Shown one piece after another: positions 46,701 through 59,100 of a stretch of 64,000 bases of DNA. Both the position numbers and the translations under genes were made by a program. The notes under the pieces were generated by a model. The model saw only the letters and a list, made by a program, of their open reading frames with translations. It had not been told where the DNA came from and did not search any database. Source of the DNA: Schistosoma mansoni (lineage: Eukaryota; Platyhelminthes; Trematoda; Strigeidida; Schistosomatidae); assembly GCF_000237925.1 (NCBI RefSeq), contig NW_017386155.1, forward strand, positions 1 to 64,000, read 5' to 3'. Each line of letters begins with the position of its first letter. The first letter of the stretch is position 1.

Positions 46701-49700
46701 ATCCAGTACACATCAGCTTTGCATGGTGAATAACTTCAAAGAAGGAAATATAAACTGAGTAGTGGGACAAGAGAAAGATATAAAAAAGTGGGAAGCACAC
46801 ATTACTTACCATAGACAGCATTCCACAAGTACAATGTTTCACTTCAAAATTCTCATCTGCAAATTGTACACCACCATAAATACTAAACGATCCAGTTCCA
46901 TCACCCTGGAAAAAAACGATTAATTAAACGAACATTGTCTTTTCGTTGTGGTAGAATATGTACTGAAATAATGGTACTGTTACATACCGGTTACAATGCT
47001 AGAAACTTTTCCACAGATCATGATTTACAACAAAAAAAATCAAAACATGTTCAGTTAGAAACATATCACAGACACATATATATTCAAATGTAGTGGTTCA
47101 TCCCCGTCCCCCACTTCAAATATTGCAACGATAACAAAGATTGCTAAAACGATGGATCATTATTTTATAAATCTGATTTTGCTGACATCTATGCGACGGG
47201 GGTGTACTATCTTTACCCACGTGGCTGACAAATGTTGTTGTTTTTCTTTTGTCCCTTATGCCAACTTTTGAGAATATGACCATAAATATTTTAAAAAAGG
47301 GAAGTTGATTTTGTGGTGTCGGTTACTATGCAAGCCCACATAACTTATTCTAACTTCCGGACAGACCAACTCATTCATTCGTCTTGAGTCACATTTTGAT
47401 CATGTTAGTTATTCGCTGATCCACCCAAACTGTTTTTATATGAGCGAATGTATATGCACTTCTTATCCCATTCATTACATGTCTGCAACTTATTTTTATG
47501 TGACTATAAATTTGATTAACGCTTGATTAAATTGAGTTGGCTCACACGCCTCCACCGCGCGTCATTTCGCTTCGCCTTCTTCTCTTCGCTTCGTTTCTCC
47601 GCTCGTTTGCCACATCAACGATTGTATGAAATACACGTATTCAAATTTCATTCTCGTATTTGACTCATTTAATTCAGTTATTCATTAACGCGAGTTACGT
47701 CGATGATTATATAAAAGGATAGTCAAGATGTATAATTTTGACAGTAATCATTCACACGATCGAACTGGAGTCAGACATCAGGCCATGAAAGTTTACATGT
47801 TATCGAAATATGTCTAGATGCCCACCTTTTTTCGCCCAAATATATCAAGATATAGCATGCTGATAAACAAATTATCTCTGGCTACAACGACATTCAGACC
47901 TAAATTTAAATTAGTGATAACATGATTTTTAGGACTCATTCTTGTGAAAAAGACAATCACTGCACAAATCACGAGTTTAGATATTAATCGTGAAACAACA
48001 ATAATATGTCGTTTTTATAATAATTATTATTATTATTGCACGAAAGACAGGTTTGATGAGTTCAAAGGAGGAAGGAGTGAAAAACTATTCACCAATGAGA
48101 GGATGGTTGTGAACAATGAATTTAAACCATAGTTATTTTAATGTTATTGTACTTGCATGTGTTATATGTGAACACAACTTTTGGGATTATTTATTAGGCT
48201 TCCAAACAATTATCGGTTACAGAATAAAACCAGATTGGGTTTTCATCAATAGACTTGTTATATTTTACGACAAAAAAGAACTTTGATAAACGTAGGCGTA
48301 TAGAACAGACTCAGTCTTAGTTTTAATTAACGCGGATGAAACAGAGCTCGAATGAGGTGACACAGAAGTTGAAATTCAAACAATTAAACTCTGTAAAGTC
48401 ACTGACTTACAATCACTGAAAGAAATAACCGAAAATAAAGTACTTAATATATGAATCAACTTACATTGATAAAATCCCCGCCTTGTACCATGAAATCTTT
48501 AATGATTCTATGAAATGATGTTCCCTTGTAACCAGTTGGTACACCATCTTTACGATACTCACCTGTACAGAATTGTCTGTTGTGTAATTGGAAGTCAACA
48601 CATAAAGAAAACAATACGGTTAATGATAGATAGTCATATTGCACACTTTTTAGACACGAGAGAGTGAACTATGAATGGATATAAAGGTATCCGAAGCGAA
48701 ACTAGTGAAAAATATTTTTAGCATACACAAAATACAAACAACTACTTAACTAATAGTAAATACACAGTAAACCCTCCACCAAAACACTCAAACACACTGA
48801 TATAAAGAATCAAAAATATTGTTTCAACACTTGTAAGAAGATGAAGATGTAATCAATGTATTTACGATCTGAATGAAAACCAGAATACTCCTTGAGAAGT
48901 AATCTTTCATGAGATTTGTACAATCTGTGGAGTACGATGGAAATTAACAGTTTGGAAGTAATAGGAAGAAACTTTATCCCCCGGATAATTATTGTATAAA
49001 TTAAGTCAGCCATTTTCACAGAGAGGAACAATAATAGCTTAATTCTATGACGGTAGAAAACTGTTCGTGTCTCAAATCATTTCAAGAAATCTAGATAGCC
49101 CTCTCATCAGCTACTCGCCTCTATCCTCGTAAACGGCCTGCTAACTTATGACACTTTAAAAGATGGAATACCACATGGACTTTGTTTCAATAACACTAGG
49201 CTTCTGTTTATCAACTTACTGGCTAAAGCACTAAACTTCTAGCCTTTAAAAATCCAGTTCCAATTCTCTCATATCTAATTCAGTTTTGGGAACTGAACAG
49301 TGTGATTGACACCCTATTCTAAATACATATATACTGATATATCTTCCAGTTGAAAGTGGATATATAATTATTTATTTTTGCGACTGAGTAAGACTATATT
49401 AAATTTTTAATCTGATGGGCAAGTAAAAAAAAATCAATTTTTTTCTGTAATACTGGACAGAGTCCAATAATAAAATGTGAAAAGAATACAAAATGATACC
49501 TACCTAAAATTCTCTACAGTTTTCGGGACAATATCTTGAAATAATTCGAATTGCATTCGACCGATTTCCTATAAAGAAAGCAATAAAAAAAACTGGAAAC
49601 CACCAGGAAATTATTAGACTTAAAGGTTAGTAAGAACCTAATCTATGTACTTTCCCAACAGGTGTCTTTAAAACATTCTTAACCAAGTGAATAATATTGA

Positions 49701-51646
49701 GAGATTGTACGCAGAGTGCTACTGTAAAGATGGAAATTATTTGATGAAACTGTACTATACTAACAGGTCCCAAACAAAGACGAACTACCTATTCATTAGC
49801 GCACCATGATTTTCAATGGTTCTCCAGTTGGTAACAGTTTATGGTGAAAACTATTATACAGAATGGGATACCCAAGAAAAGATGTAACTTTAAAGACAAT
49901 TACACGGTCAAATATTGTATTTATTTTTATTATTCAATTAGTAAACATTTGAGTTTACGATATTTTCATATTGTCCTAATTACAAGCTCGCATTTAACTT
50001 GTTAACTGCCGATATACATTTTAAAACATTGTATACCTGTTGCCCTGTTTCGTATCACTTGCGACTTAGTTATGTACAAATTGTGATTCCTCATTTGCAT
50101 TATATTATGGTTGTGTACTTAATTTATATGGTTCTCTGAGTATTCAAGTCTTAATAATAAAAGCCATATCGGTTTACTGTTTTCATTTTTCTGACTGGAT
50201 ATTGGGGAAAGAAAGAACTATGTTGAACCAACAGGAAATATGATTACTGTCATTGCTGACGGCCACTTGTGTTAGTGATCATAGAGAAAGTTATTGATCT
50301 GATTGGTGTAGGAGAACTTGTAATGAACAGATTTTATAATATTGAGAACCGATCAGGTGGATGATACAACAGGGTAAAGGTCACAACAAAAAACAATCGT
50401 CAAATTTATTTCGAAAAACCATCCAACCAAACTGTTTTATTTTCTGAAATCATATGAACTTTTAAAATGAATTAATGAATGAAAACTTAGTGTAGATAAT
50501 TTTAGGGGAATCACCTTCATCCTCAATAACAGTCATTATTCTACAGGATTGTGTAAACTAAGAGTAGGTCTTTAGTGGAAAAAAAATGACCAAGCTAAAA
50601 AAAAACCGACTGGACAGTGGAAAATGAAAATACATATTGTGTTATGAAATATTGTACCACTCTAGATGACCACTTTGGAACCATTAAGTGGGTAATATAT
50701 CAAATGAATAACCTTAATATGGTCTAATTCCACTAGATATGAACAGATTGAAATTGCTTAAATTTACATAAATCAGTACTATCCTGGTCAATTTTGAATC
50801 AACACATGTAACTCCATGATTGTGAAATTGTGATAAGTGATTTTATAACCATCAGATCATGAAAGTAAAACCTTTTTCCATTTGGAATTATTTTTATACT
50901 TCTTGAAATTTTAAAACTCTAAGGTATCGAACGTAGTAATCAGTATGAGCACAGAAAGACTAAGGGCAGAAATAAGGAAGATCAACTTGATAACAAATAT
51001 TTAATTTTGATCATAGTCTCTAGATCACTGACATAAGTATTCATACAGTCCTCAATTGGAAATACACAATTATGAAAGTCCTTGATTTGGTGTGGAAGTA
51101 GGTTAGAAGGAAACTAAAAGTGGCCAATCCAAAACGTGACATCAGTTTATGAAGTCATAGACTATTGGATAGAGCCATTCTGGTAATTGTAGCCCAACAG
51201 TCTGGGGACGTCATGATCATAACGATCTAGATACACTCACTTTTCATCTCCCATTACAGTTTCACATTTAAAATTCATTTACACTTTGTAATCTCACAAA
51301 CTCGTTCTTTATCATCCAATCAAAGTATCTATGAGGAATCTGTTTCACTACCACCAATATTGTTACTGCTTCTAATACTCAGACTGATTTACCTTGACAA
51401 TTTCATCTCACTGTTTTGATATGGTGTGGAAACTTGAACCCATGTATGTGTCAGAATCCACATGGCTTATGACTGAATGATCAACATAGTGGGATTATAC
51501 ATATATATCAAGAAATATGGTTGGGAAAAAAAGAATAAAAATTTAAAGGCTATATTTACCTGTCCACCAATCGTGACATCGAAGAAAACGACTGGATTAT
51601 TCGGATTGTTCATACGCTCTGCAACTGCTGGCAAAGGCACCCCCAT
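40764..51646 (-). CDS. PPIH: PPIH, spliceosomal cyclophilin H, six exons, 185 aa
   Basis: Peptidyl-prolyl cis-trans isomerase of the U4/U6.U5 tri-snRNP (partner of PRPF4 and PRPF18 in known systems). Exons in order: 51560-51646, 49504-49568, 48465-48576, 46810-46905, 44629-44716, 40764-40873; all GT-AG and in phase, 186 codons with TAA. PPIH-specific features are the N-terminal [13 protein letters not shown] and the insert [14 protein letters not shown] (residues 56-69). The active-site block [16 protein letters not shown] (71-86) keeps Arg74, Phe79 and Gln82 (cyclophilin A R55, F60, Q63), and His146 (H126) is present. The residue matching cyclophilin A Trp121 is Phe141, in [12 protein letters not shown]; human PPIH has Trp there. 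The C-terminus, [11 protein letters not shown], matches the family. The ATG chosen gives 185 aa against 177 in human. Introns carry several RTE copies. Confidence 0.94.
41620..43750 (-). mobile_element. SR2-type RTE retrotransposon, 5'-truncated, in the last PPIH intron
   Basis: The reverse transcriptase frame 42564-43319 carries SWNRRISLTN-type motif 1 ([18 protein letters not shown]), [31 protein letters not shown] and [13 protein letters not shown]. The C-terminal frame 42030-42413 carries [20 protein letters not shown] and [19 protein letters not shown], in another frame. The upstream frame 43503-43745 holds the region before motif 1. The 3' UTR runs to about 41620. At least two frame breaks make it defective. 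Confidence 0.85.
44865..46345 (-). mobile_element. SR3/Perere-3-type RTE relic, internally deleted, in a PPIH intron
   Basis: Endonuclease fragments in order on the - strand: [20 protein letters not shown] with YSGHEEEN (46140-46322), GKDLTVLM (45931-46164), and [15 protein letters not shown] with SDHHLVV (45570-45809). A linker fragment, [18 protein letters not shown], follows at 45219-45413. Near 44900-45000 is an RT motif C fragment, [15 protein letters not shown]. Most of the RT between these is missing. It is a different RTE lineage from the SR2-type copies, which read YADD.VL. Confidence 0.8.
47180..47840 (+). other. GC-richer non-coding segment with a strong TATA-type box in a PPIH intron
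   Basis: CACACGCCTCCACCGCGCGT and a run of TTCGCTTCG-type units precede GATTATATAAAAGGATAGTC. Base composition differs from the surrounding intron. It could be a solo LTR or an internal promoter; no partner repeat is seen here. Confidence 0.3.
48830..49050 (-). mobile_element. RTE reverse transcriptase fragment in a PPIH intron
   Basis: The - strand frame 48810-49031 reads [20 protein letters not shown] and [20 protein letters not shown], the decayed counterpart of [14 protein letters not shown] and [17 protein letters not shown] in the 10-kb copy. Confidence 0.7.
49600..51050. other. PPIH intron 1, left part, nothing recognised
   Basis: AT-rich with no frame or repeat partner in this window. 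The right part of the intron holds an RTE 3' end. Confidence 0.5.
51060..51490 (+). mobile_element. RTE 3' end in PPIH intron 1
   Basis: Decayed coding (GGCCAATCCAAAACGTGACA, matching the GGQTKTWHQ block), then a 3' UTR with TTTCACTACCACCAATATTG and CTTGACAATTTCATCTCACT. Confidence 0.6.
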
Positions 51647-53153
51647 TATCTAAATTTAATTAAGGTGGGAGAAAATAACGTATTTGCAAGGCATATATAA
51701 GTGGAAAATATCAACTAAAAACATTTTATATTCGGTAGCAGTTTAAATTGGAAATAGTTCTCAGCTCAAATCGTAACGTAAATTATAATTGACTGATTGC
51801 TGAGAAGTGATCGACGTGATATTTGTCTGGTCCTTCCTTATTGTTGATCAATAGAAATCTGTCAATTTGCAATGTGGCTGCTAGTCTAATTGAATCTACG
51901 CCCCAGGCATGATTTTCAGATGTAAAATAGTTAGAGCCAGGGTTCCCGGTCGACTACCTTCCATCATCTAACAACGTAAACTACTGAATTCAGTAGAAAG
52001 GTTTGAATACAATTGTAATTCCCAAGATTTTTCTAATGATCTTATAGTTGCATGGGCTGAGAATAATATTCATCTTTGTAACGACTTACCATCAAATTAT
52101 CTCGTAATACACTGATTTTTTTTGCCTTGTCAAACAAACACTCCCCTATTCAGTAGTTGTTTACTCATTAATCATAAGAAGCAGGGCTATTTAACCATAG
52201 TACATTAGTAGCCTTTGAAATCTACTACAATCAGAAAAGCAACCTAATACGTTCATCAGCAAAGATGAAACTGATTTTAAAATGCTTGTCTCCTGGAGGA
52301 ATACAAGCAGCATGTATATGCTTGCGCAAATAACCAAACGGAATCCTATTTGACTTAACTAATTCATTTCAGTAATCAGAACGTAAATTTGCATATTTGA
52401 CTTTAAGGTACTCACTTTTATGACGATACTTGATACTAATCGGCTATGAAAATTTAGTAGACTCAAGTTTGAAATATACTGGTTAAAAAACGATTGCTCT
52501 ATTCATTAAATCATTCACTTCACTCCCCTATCCCATACTATACTTCTTTAATGGAAAGGTTTTACTTTCAATCTAAATGGCAAAAATTATTAAACAAATC
52601 AAGCAACTACTGACAAAAAGTAATTGAAATTAGCTTTCATTCTAATCATACAAATGTTCTTCAACTTATTCACCAGGTATACAGATTAGTTTATTTGGCT
52701 TTGAAACACATTCTATATGTATACATGAGGGCTAGTGATACTAATCAATTAGTTAAACTAAAATGGGAGCGAAATGAAGTTAAAACCTGAAAATTAAATG
52801 TTTTAACCACTGACCCATCACTTCAACATACAACACATACACATATGTATGAGTAAAAGTAAACACAAAAACTGACTTGCAATAAGACAATTGGTGTATT
52901 TTTACAATTCTGATAAATGTCCATAACATTAAAAGTACATATTACAAGTAAGATCCAGTACAAGAAAATAATAGTGTGAATATACAAATACACAGTTGTT
53001 GTTGTTTTTTGTTGTCTCCTGACATACAAAATAATGACTAGTCCTTTTTCTTTTTATATACAAAGACTGAACTCAAAAATTTACAAAACTATACACTTTT
53101 GAATATTAAAAAAAATGTAGAAATTAATAAATTATCTTTAAACAAGTAGAGAT
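51647..53153. other. Intergenic region between the large gene and PPIH
   Basis: Contains a SINE relic at 52.7 kb and otherwise unassigned AT-rich DNA. The PPIH promoter should lie at its left end, within a few hundred bases of 51.65 kb. Confidence 0.5.
52720..52820 (-). mobile_element. tRNA-derived SINE relic
   Basis: GGGCTAGTGATACTAATC and TTTTAACCACTGACCCATC match the tail and head of the 12.1-kb SINE. The B box is decayed. Confidence 0.45.
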
Positions 53154-56100
53154 TTACAATGATAGTTTAGTTAAAATTATTTGACATGTTTGAGTATATT
53201 GTTGTAACAGTTCAGCAGATAACTCGGAATCATTATTATTACAGTTATTTACAAGTGAAATAGATTGTTCAATTAGATCTTTCAATGAATAAGAATGTGT
53301 TATAGAGGATATTGTTGACAATGACGATGATGATGACGACGACAACGACGAGGATGGCCATAGATAAGAGAATAATTCATTGTGATTTATTTGTTCAATA
53401 AATTTAACTATTATCTCCAATGGTAATTTACCAATAAACTGAATAATTAATTTTGGATTAAAAGCAATTAAACGAATGGAACAAGTTATATAAGTGAATA
53501 ATAATTGATTATTCATAATTTCTTTTGATTTATTATGATTTAGTATATTTAAAAGTTGATTTCCAGCATCAAATAATAATTGTTTTAATGAATTACATTG
53601 TTTCCCAGGATTATTAGTTTTGAATAAATGTGAACCATAGATAATGATATCTGTAATTAAACAGCTTAAACGACTGATAAGACTCAATATATCATTGTTT
53701 GATGACAAATCTTTCATTCTGTATTGTTTACAACAACAAAAATACATAACATTTAAACAGTTAGTATTCGGTGAAAGTTATGTACTATAACAGAAAAGGT
53801 TACATGTGATTAAAATAAAAAAATTATTGTTCAATTATAAGCAAAGATGGATAGTGGATAGCAGTGTAATCCAGGACGCGCGTTTCGTCCTATTTGGGAC
53901 TCGTCAGTTGGATGTACCTGCATCTCAGAATTGATGCTCACTCTGAGACTCGAACCCAGTACCTTTCGCTCCAAACGTCATCGCGTTATCCACTCAGCTA
54001 CTGAGTCCTGATATCCACTTGCTTGTGCAATAAGGCTATATCGCGGCAATACGCACAGTATGCACATATGCCAATAAGAGACTGACAAGTTGCAGTCCTA
54101 AACATCAATGGGAAGATTCAAACAAGTAATACTAAGTGAATTTATTGTCCAATTAGATTCGTGATAGAGTCTTGGCTTAACATTTAAAAAAAGATCAACT
54201 TTTAAACACTTGTTTTTACATTAGAATATTACTTTCTATCTACTTTAGTATGGTTACTTGGATAGTATCATAGATAATCATAACACAAGATGCATCTTAA
54301 AATCAAAAACATAAGCCTGAACTTAAATATTGAGTTAATTTCTCATAATAGTTAATATAAAAACACAACGAAGATAAATTATGTTATGATTTCACTTTCT
54401 TTGCGCCCTGTAAGTATATTTACTAGATTATACAATCCAGTAGTGAAGAGTTTGATTTAAGCCAGTAACAGCAACAACCTTCATTGGAACAAGTGATAGT
54501 AAAACTAAAATAAAAATGAGATGACTGTTTACTGTGCACTAATAAGTGCAGACTACCAAGTTGAGGATAGAGACACTGGGTGACACAGAGGTTCAGAATA
54601 CTTCGCTACGGTCCAGAAACACGCATTCTCAATCTCTCATTACATTTTCACTTTTAAAATTCATTTACACTTTGTAATCTCACAAATTCATTTCTTATCA
54701 TCCAATCAAACTTTCTGTGCATAATCTCTTTCACTACCATTAATACCGTTCCTACTTCTAATAATCTGACTAAGATTTACCTTGACAATTTCATCTCACT
54801 GTGCTGATATGCTGGTGTTGGGGATGTCGAATCCCCAGAACTTACTTGGTAAATGGCTTAGTTTTGTAATTTTATTTTGGAAATTTGAATTTAGCTGTTT
54901 TCGCGCCAAACGCGCTCTTTTTACCTTCACGTCATATTTCCCACTTGTAAACTATCTTAAACGCTATTGGTCCATTGTTTCTTTGTGTGTGCTGTTTACT
55001 AATGATGCTCAAGGACAATTTGTTGCTGTATAAATGCGCTTGACTTTTTCCCTTATTTGATTGCTTGTACTCGGCTGCTTACGGAATACATATATATTCC
55101 CTACTTGCCTTGGACTTCTTCATCTAGTTAGCGGGGCCTGGGACAACAGATTAGAATAGCTTATCGTGTCATTGTGTCATTGGCTTTCGTTCACTACCGC
55201 GGAATCGATTTAGTTCAAGCATATCATGGTGGCAACTTGAGCCGATGCACTCATGTGTCAAATTCTAAGCTGCTAATGACCAACTAATTTACTTGTGAAT
55301 TTTCAAAGACCAGTAACTCATAATAGAGGGATGATTTACAAATCTATCAGACGTACAATAACGACTGATTTACAGCTAAAAACTTTTTAATGATTTATAA
55401 AAATTGAATTATTCACATATCACGATTTATTTTGACCGTATACAGGAAAATGTGAAAAGTATGATCATAAAACTTTATTGTATCACTTTAATTAGTTAAA
55501 CAGACTCACTTCAAACACTTTGTTAACCATGGAATTAGTCGACCCGTGAGAAGCCAACCTAACAAACCATGCTGTCGGTGTCGTTCCACTTGTCGATATC
55601 TCCGTGTACGTTGATGATTTCTAGATCTTGAAGAAACATTGGAGGGTTGTTCATCATGGAAACCGATCATTGCCTCTTCACCAACAACAAAAGCCATTGC
55701 AGATAGAACTAATCTTAAGGAATAAATAATATCTAAATCAACCACCGTCTTAGACAATATCGTCATATGTGTTGAAGAATCATCTGTGATATGATCACGA
55801 CACACATTTAAACATGTATCTACCAGTCTAAGGCATAAACAGCGAATACGATGAGCTTGTTGAGAGAATGCAAAATTATGAATCTCAATAGGTGTTGAAG
55901 ACTCGGATGCTTTTGCTGGTAACCAACCTTTTTGACGAAGTCTACGATAAACAGCTACCTGGTTAGAATTCGACTGAACATTAGATTTTAAACAGGCGTT
56001 TCGTGCTTCTCGTGCTTCCTGCCAAGCTAATAATGTTTTTAATGCAGTGGTTATGTAGGAAAATGAAAAGTGATCATTATTGTCAACCACTGCTGGAGTA

Positions 56101-59100
56101 AGCGAATGAAATTCAATTTCATCTTTGATTAATTCCACATTACACCATAAATTAGGAAATGCAATTAAACAATTATCTATAATATGTGGCATTAAGTATA
56201 AAGCAAAATTTTGTTGTGTAAATGCTTGGTGAAATAAATGACTTAGATATTGAATTAAAAACTGTCGAGACCATTCTACTTGAACAAGATCTAAATTAGT
56301 TGATAATAATTTGAAAATAACACCACAAGCAATCGAATATTGAGTTATTTCAGTGAATTTATTACAGGTATTAAGTAACCATTCGGTAGATTGTTGATAA
56401 CAATGCAACATATCTATTTGATGATCAACACTTACACTATGGCACAAAGATACAAATTTCTCATCCATTGATTTTAAAAGTAAAGGACAATTTAAATAAT
56501 TGAATGAAGTTAAAATAGCATTTAGTGAAGATAAAATAATTTGAATGGGCATATTCGTTTGTTTTAATTCATTAGATAAATCTGTTGGCGTTGTTTTGAT
56601 TGAATCTTTATCTGATAATAGGAAATTAATACATTTTTGTTGTATCTCATCATATTGATGATCTGGTTTTGTATTATCAGTAATCATATGATTTGCAGTC
56701 TTCGATAAAGACACATCAGTGGATAAACAATCAAGTACCATTTTTTTCCCACCAGGAGATTCACTGGTCACCTTTCTTTTACGATTTATTTTCTCATCAT
56801 CATTCAGCTTACATAGTTGTTTGTTTTTTATCGGACTGGAATGAGTTTGTGGAGCTTCGACAGTGACGACAGGGACTTGAAGGTGAGTTTTAGAGTTAGT
56901 CGAAGTAGACGATATTTGACCACTAGAACAGATTTTTGGGATTTCATTCAAGAAAGATGATGAAGACAGTCGATCACACCACCGTAAAATATCAGATGAA
57001 TACTTATCTGATAATAATGAAAATAGTTGAACATCAGATTTAAGTGATGCTGATAATGATAATGCAGGACAATTTGAACTACGAGAAAGCGTCGAAGGAC
57101 AGGTCAACACACGAGAGGAAACATTATCATCTAAAGTTACGTTTGTTTTAGAGCGCTTATTTTCTAATTTCTTTATTTGTTGTACAAGTGGCTTAGTCGA
57201 TGTTTCCAAATATGATGTTTCTTCTAAAGTCAATTTAGCTTTGGAATCTGATGATTTCTCACATAGATTAATTGGAAAATTATCATTAGAGTGAAAAGAT
57301 GATGTATTCAGTGAAGAGTCAATTACTTGAGAATTAGTTTTTAATCTACTTCGAGTAACCATTTTATGGGATTTTTCAGAAGATTTTGAAATACTTGAGG
57401 AGTTTAAAGTTTTTGCATTGGAACAATTGGTCATTTCATTTTCACCTAGAAAAAAGGGTAACAATCTTGTTGAACACCTTTTATTTCATTAAATGACAAA
57501 CATGAAAACAAAAGAATTTACAATACAGTACTATTAATAAAGCTTGGTTAAACCAATTACCTTAAATTTCGTAATTTACATTATCGACTATCCTTAGTTA
57601 CATTACTATTAAAAATCATAAAGCACTAAAGAGCCATTTCGCCCTACTATGGGAATCCTCTGCAGAACTCATCCACGACTCCATCCGGAGATGGAACTTA
57701 GGACCCTTATATTCCGCAGTGAACACTGATGAGAAACCCCATACTAGGACGGAACTTTTATCGAACGCTTTTTAGTTTACAATGGTTGTTTAAAGTCAGT
57801 CTGTGATGTTAACTACAGAATCCAACAGTCTCCCCAACCCTACCTGCATCCATAACAATAATTTTCCTATAGTTGAACGGCATTAATGAAAACAATAAAA
57901 CAGGAAGTATACTTTCATGAAGCTACACTAGGAAAGAGAAATTCGGCCATATTTAATACTATAATGCTATCGCACGACTAACATAATTTTAAAATGCCTG
58001 AGATATAGGATAAGTGATAATGATAACAATGCAACAGTTGTCATGTAGTTGAAGCATGAAAATAAGTGAAATATTGATCTAATTTCTTTTTCAATAGAAT
58101 AATAATGTGACGTAATTTATTAACAAATCATAGGTTTAGCTGCTACTGGGATTTAAGCAGGACATTTTATGTGAAGTCTAGAAATATTAATTGGCTGCAG
58201 CAACAGTAAAATATGTGTCTTTGGGTTCGAAATTTTGACCTGACAGTTGAAACCCAATTATTTTAACTAATAAACGATTAATTGATATTATTAAGAAACA
58301 CTACAGGATTATTTTATCTGATAAGTAAATTATTCAACTTACTTCATTAAGTAATAAAGTATTTTCTAGACATATTTCACAGTTAATATGCCCGAAACTA
58401 CTGTTCTTCAGTCGATTCCTAACACAAGTAAAAATAGGCCGCTTGAATACACTACTTTTGTCGGCTATAAATTTATGACAAATCTAACACATTGGCTCTT
58501 AAAAAAAGCTGACCTATGTATAATTAAAAATTTTAAGTCTTGTTACCTTAATTTTAATGTACTTGAGTAACTGAGCATAATTTCGTACATTCCGCACTGA
58601 ACCATACTCTAATTTATATCCAGTCAGTCGATTAGTGATACTCTCAGGTTACTCAAATTTCAACCAGAGCTACTACTTTGATGTGATAGTCGGGCTTGTC
58701 TATCGTGGTAATTCAGTGAAGCTAGATCAGTTGGATAACCAACATTTTCAGAGACACTAACTTCTCGCAACTGAGAGGAGAGGTCAGAAAAGCTAATTTC
58801 TAAAGATATCACACTTCGCCTTACCCTACAGGCTTCCAACGCTGGTGGCAAGGCTCAAAAAGTATGTAACTAACACACCAAAGGCTACACTCCAGGAAAA
58901 ATTGTGTGGCGAGCCTACAAAAGCTGTCTCTTGGTCACTCTCTCGAGTCATCAGGGCTCCCACTAAACTATTTTCCTTGTAAAGTACCTCAAGAAGAAAG
59001 GTCGTTCCACAGTGTGGACAAACACGAATTGAAAACTCCTCGCATACATCTGATTTCCAGCTATTCAAGCTAGAGACAGAGTTCGAACCAACCTCCCAGT

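Noticed and set aside
53941-54020. Possible tRNA gene
   Set aside because: A and B boxes are present, but the cloverleaf does not close and the sequence runs into a hammerhead domain: a SINE head.
54782-55033. 83-codon + strand open frame
   Set aside because: It lies within the solo LTR and crosses its TATA region; there is no protein similarity.
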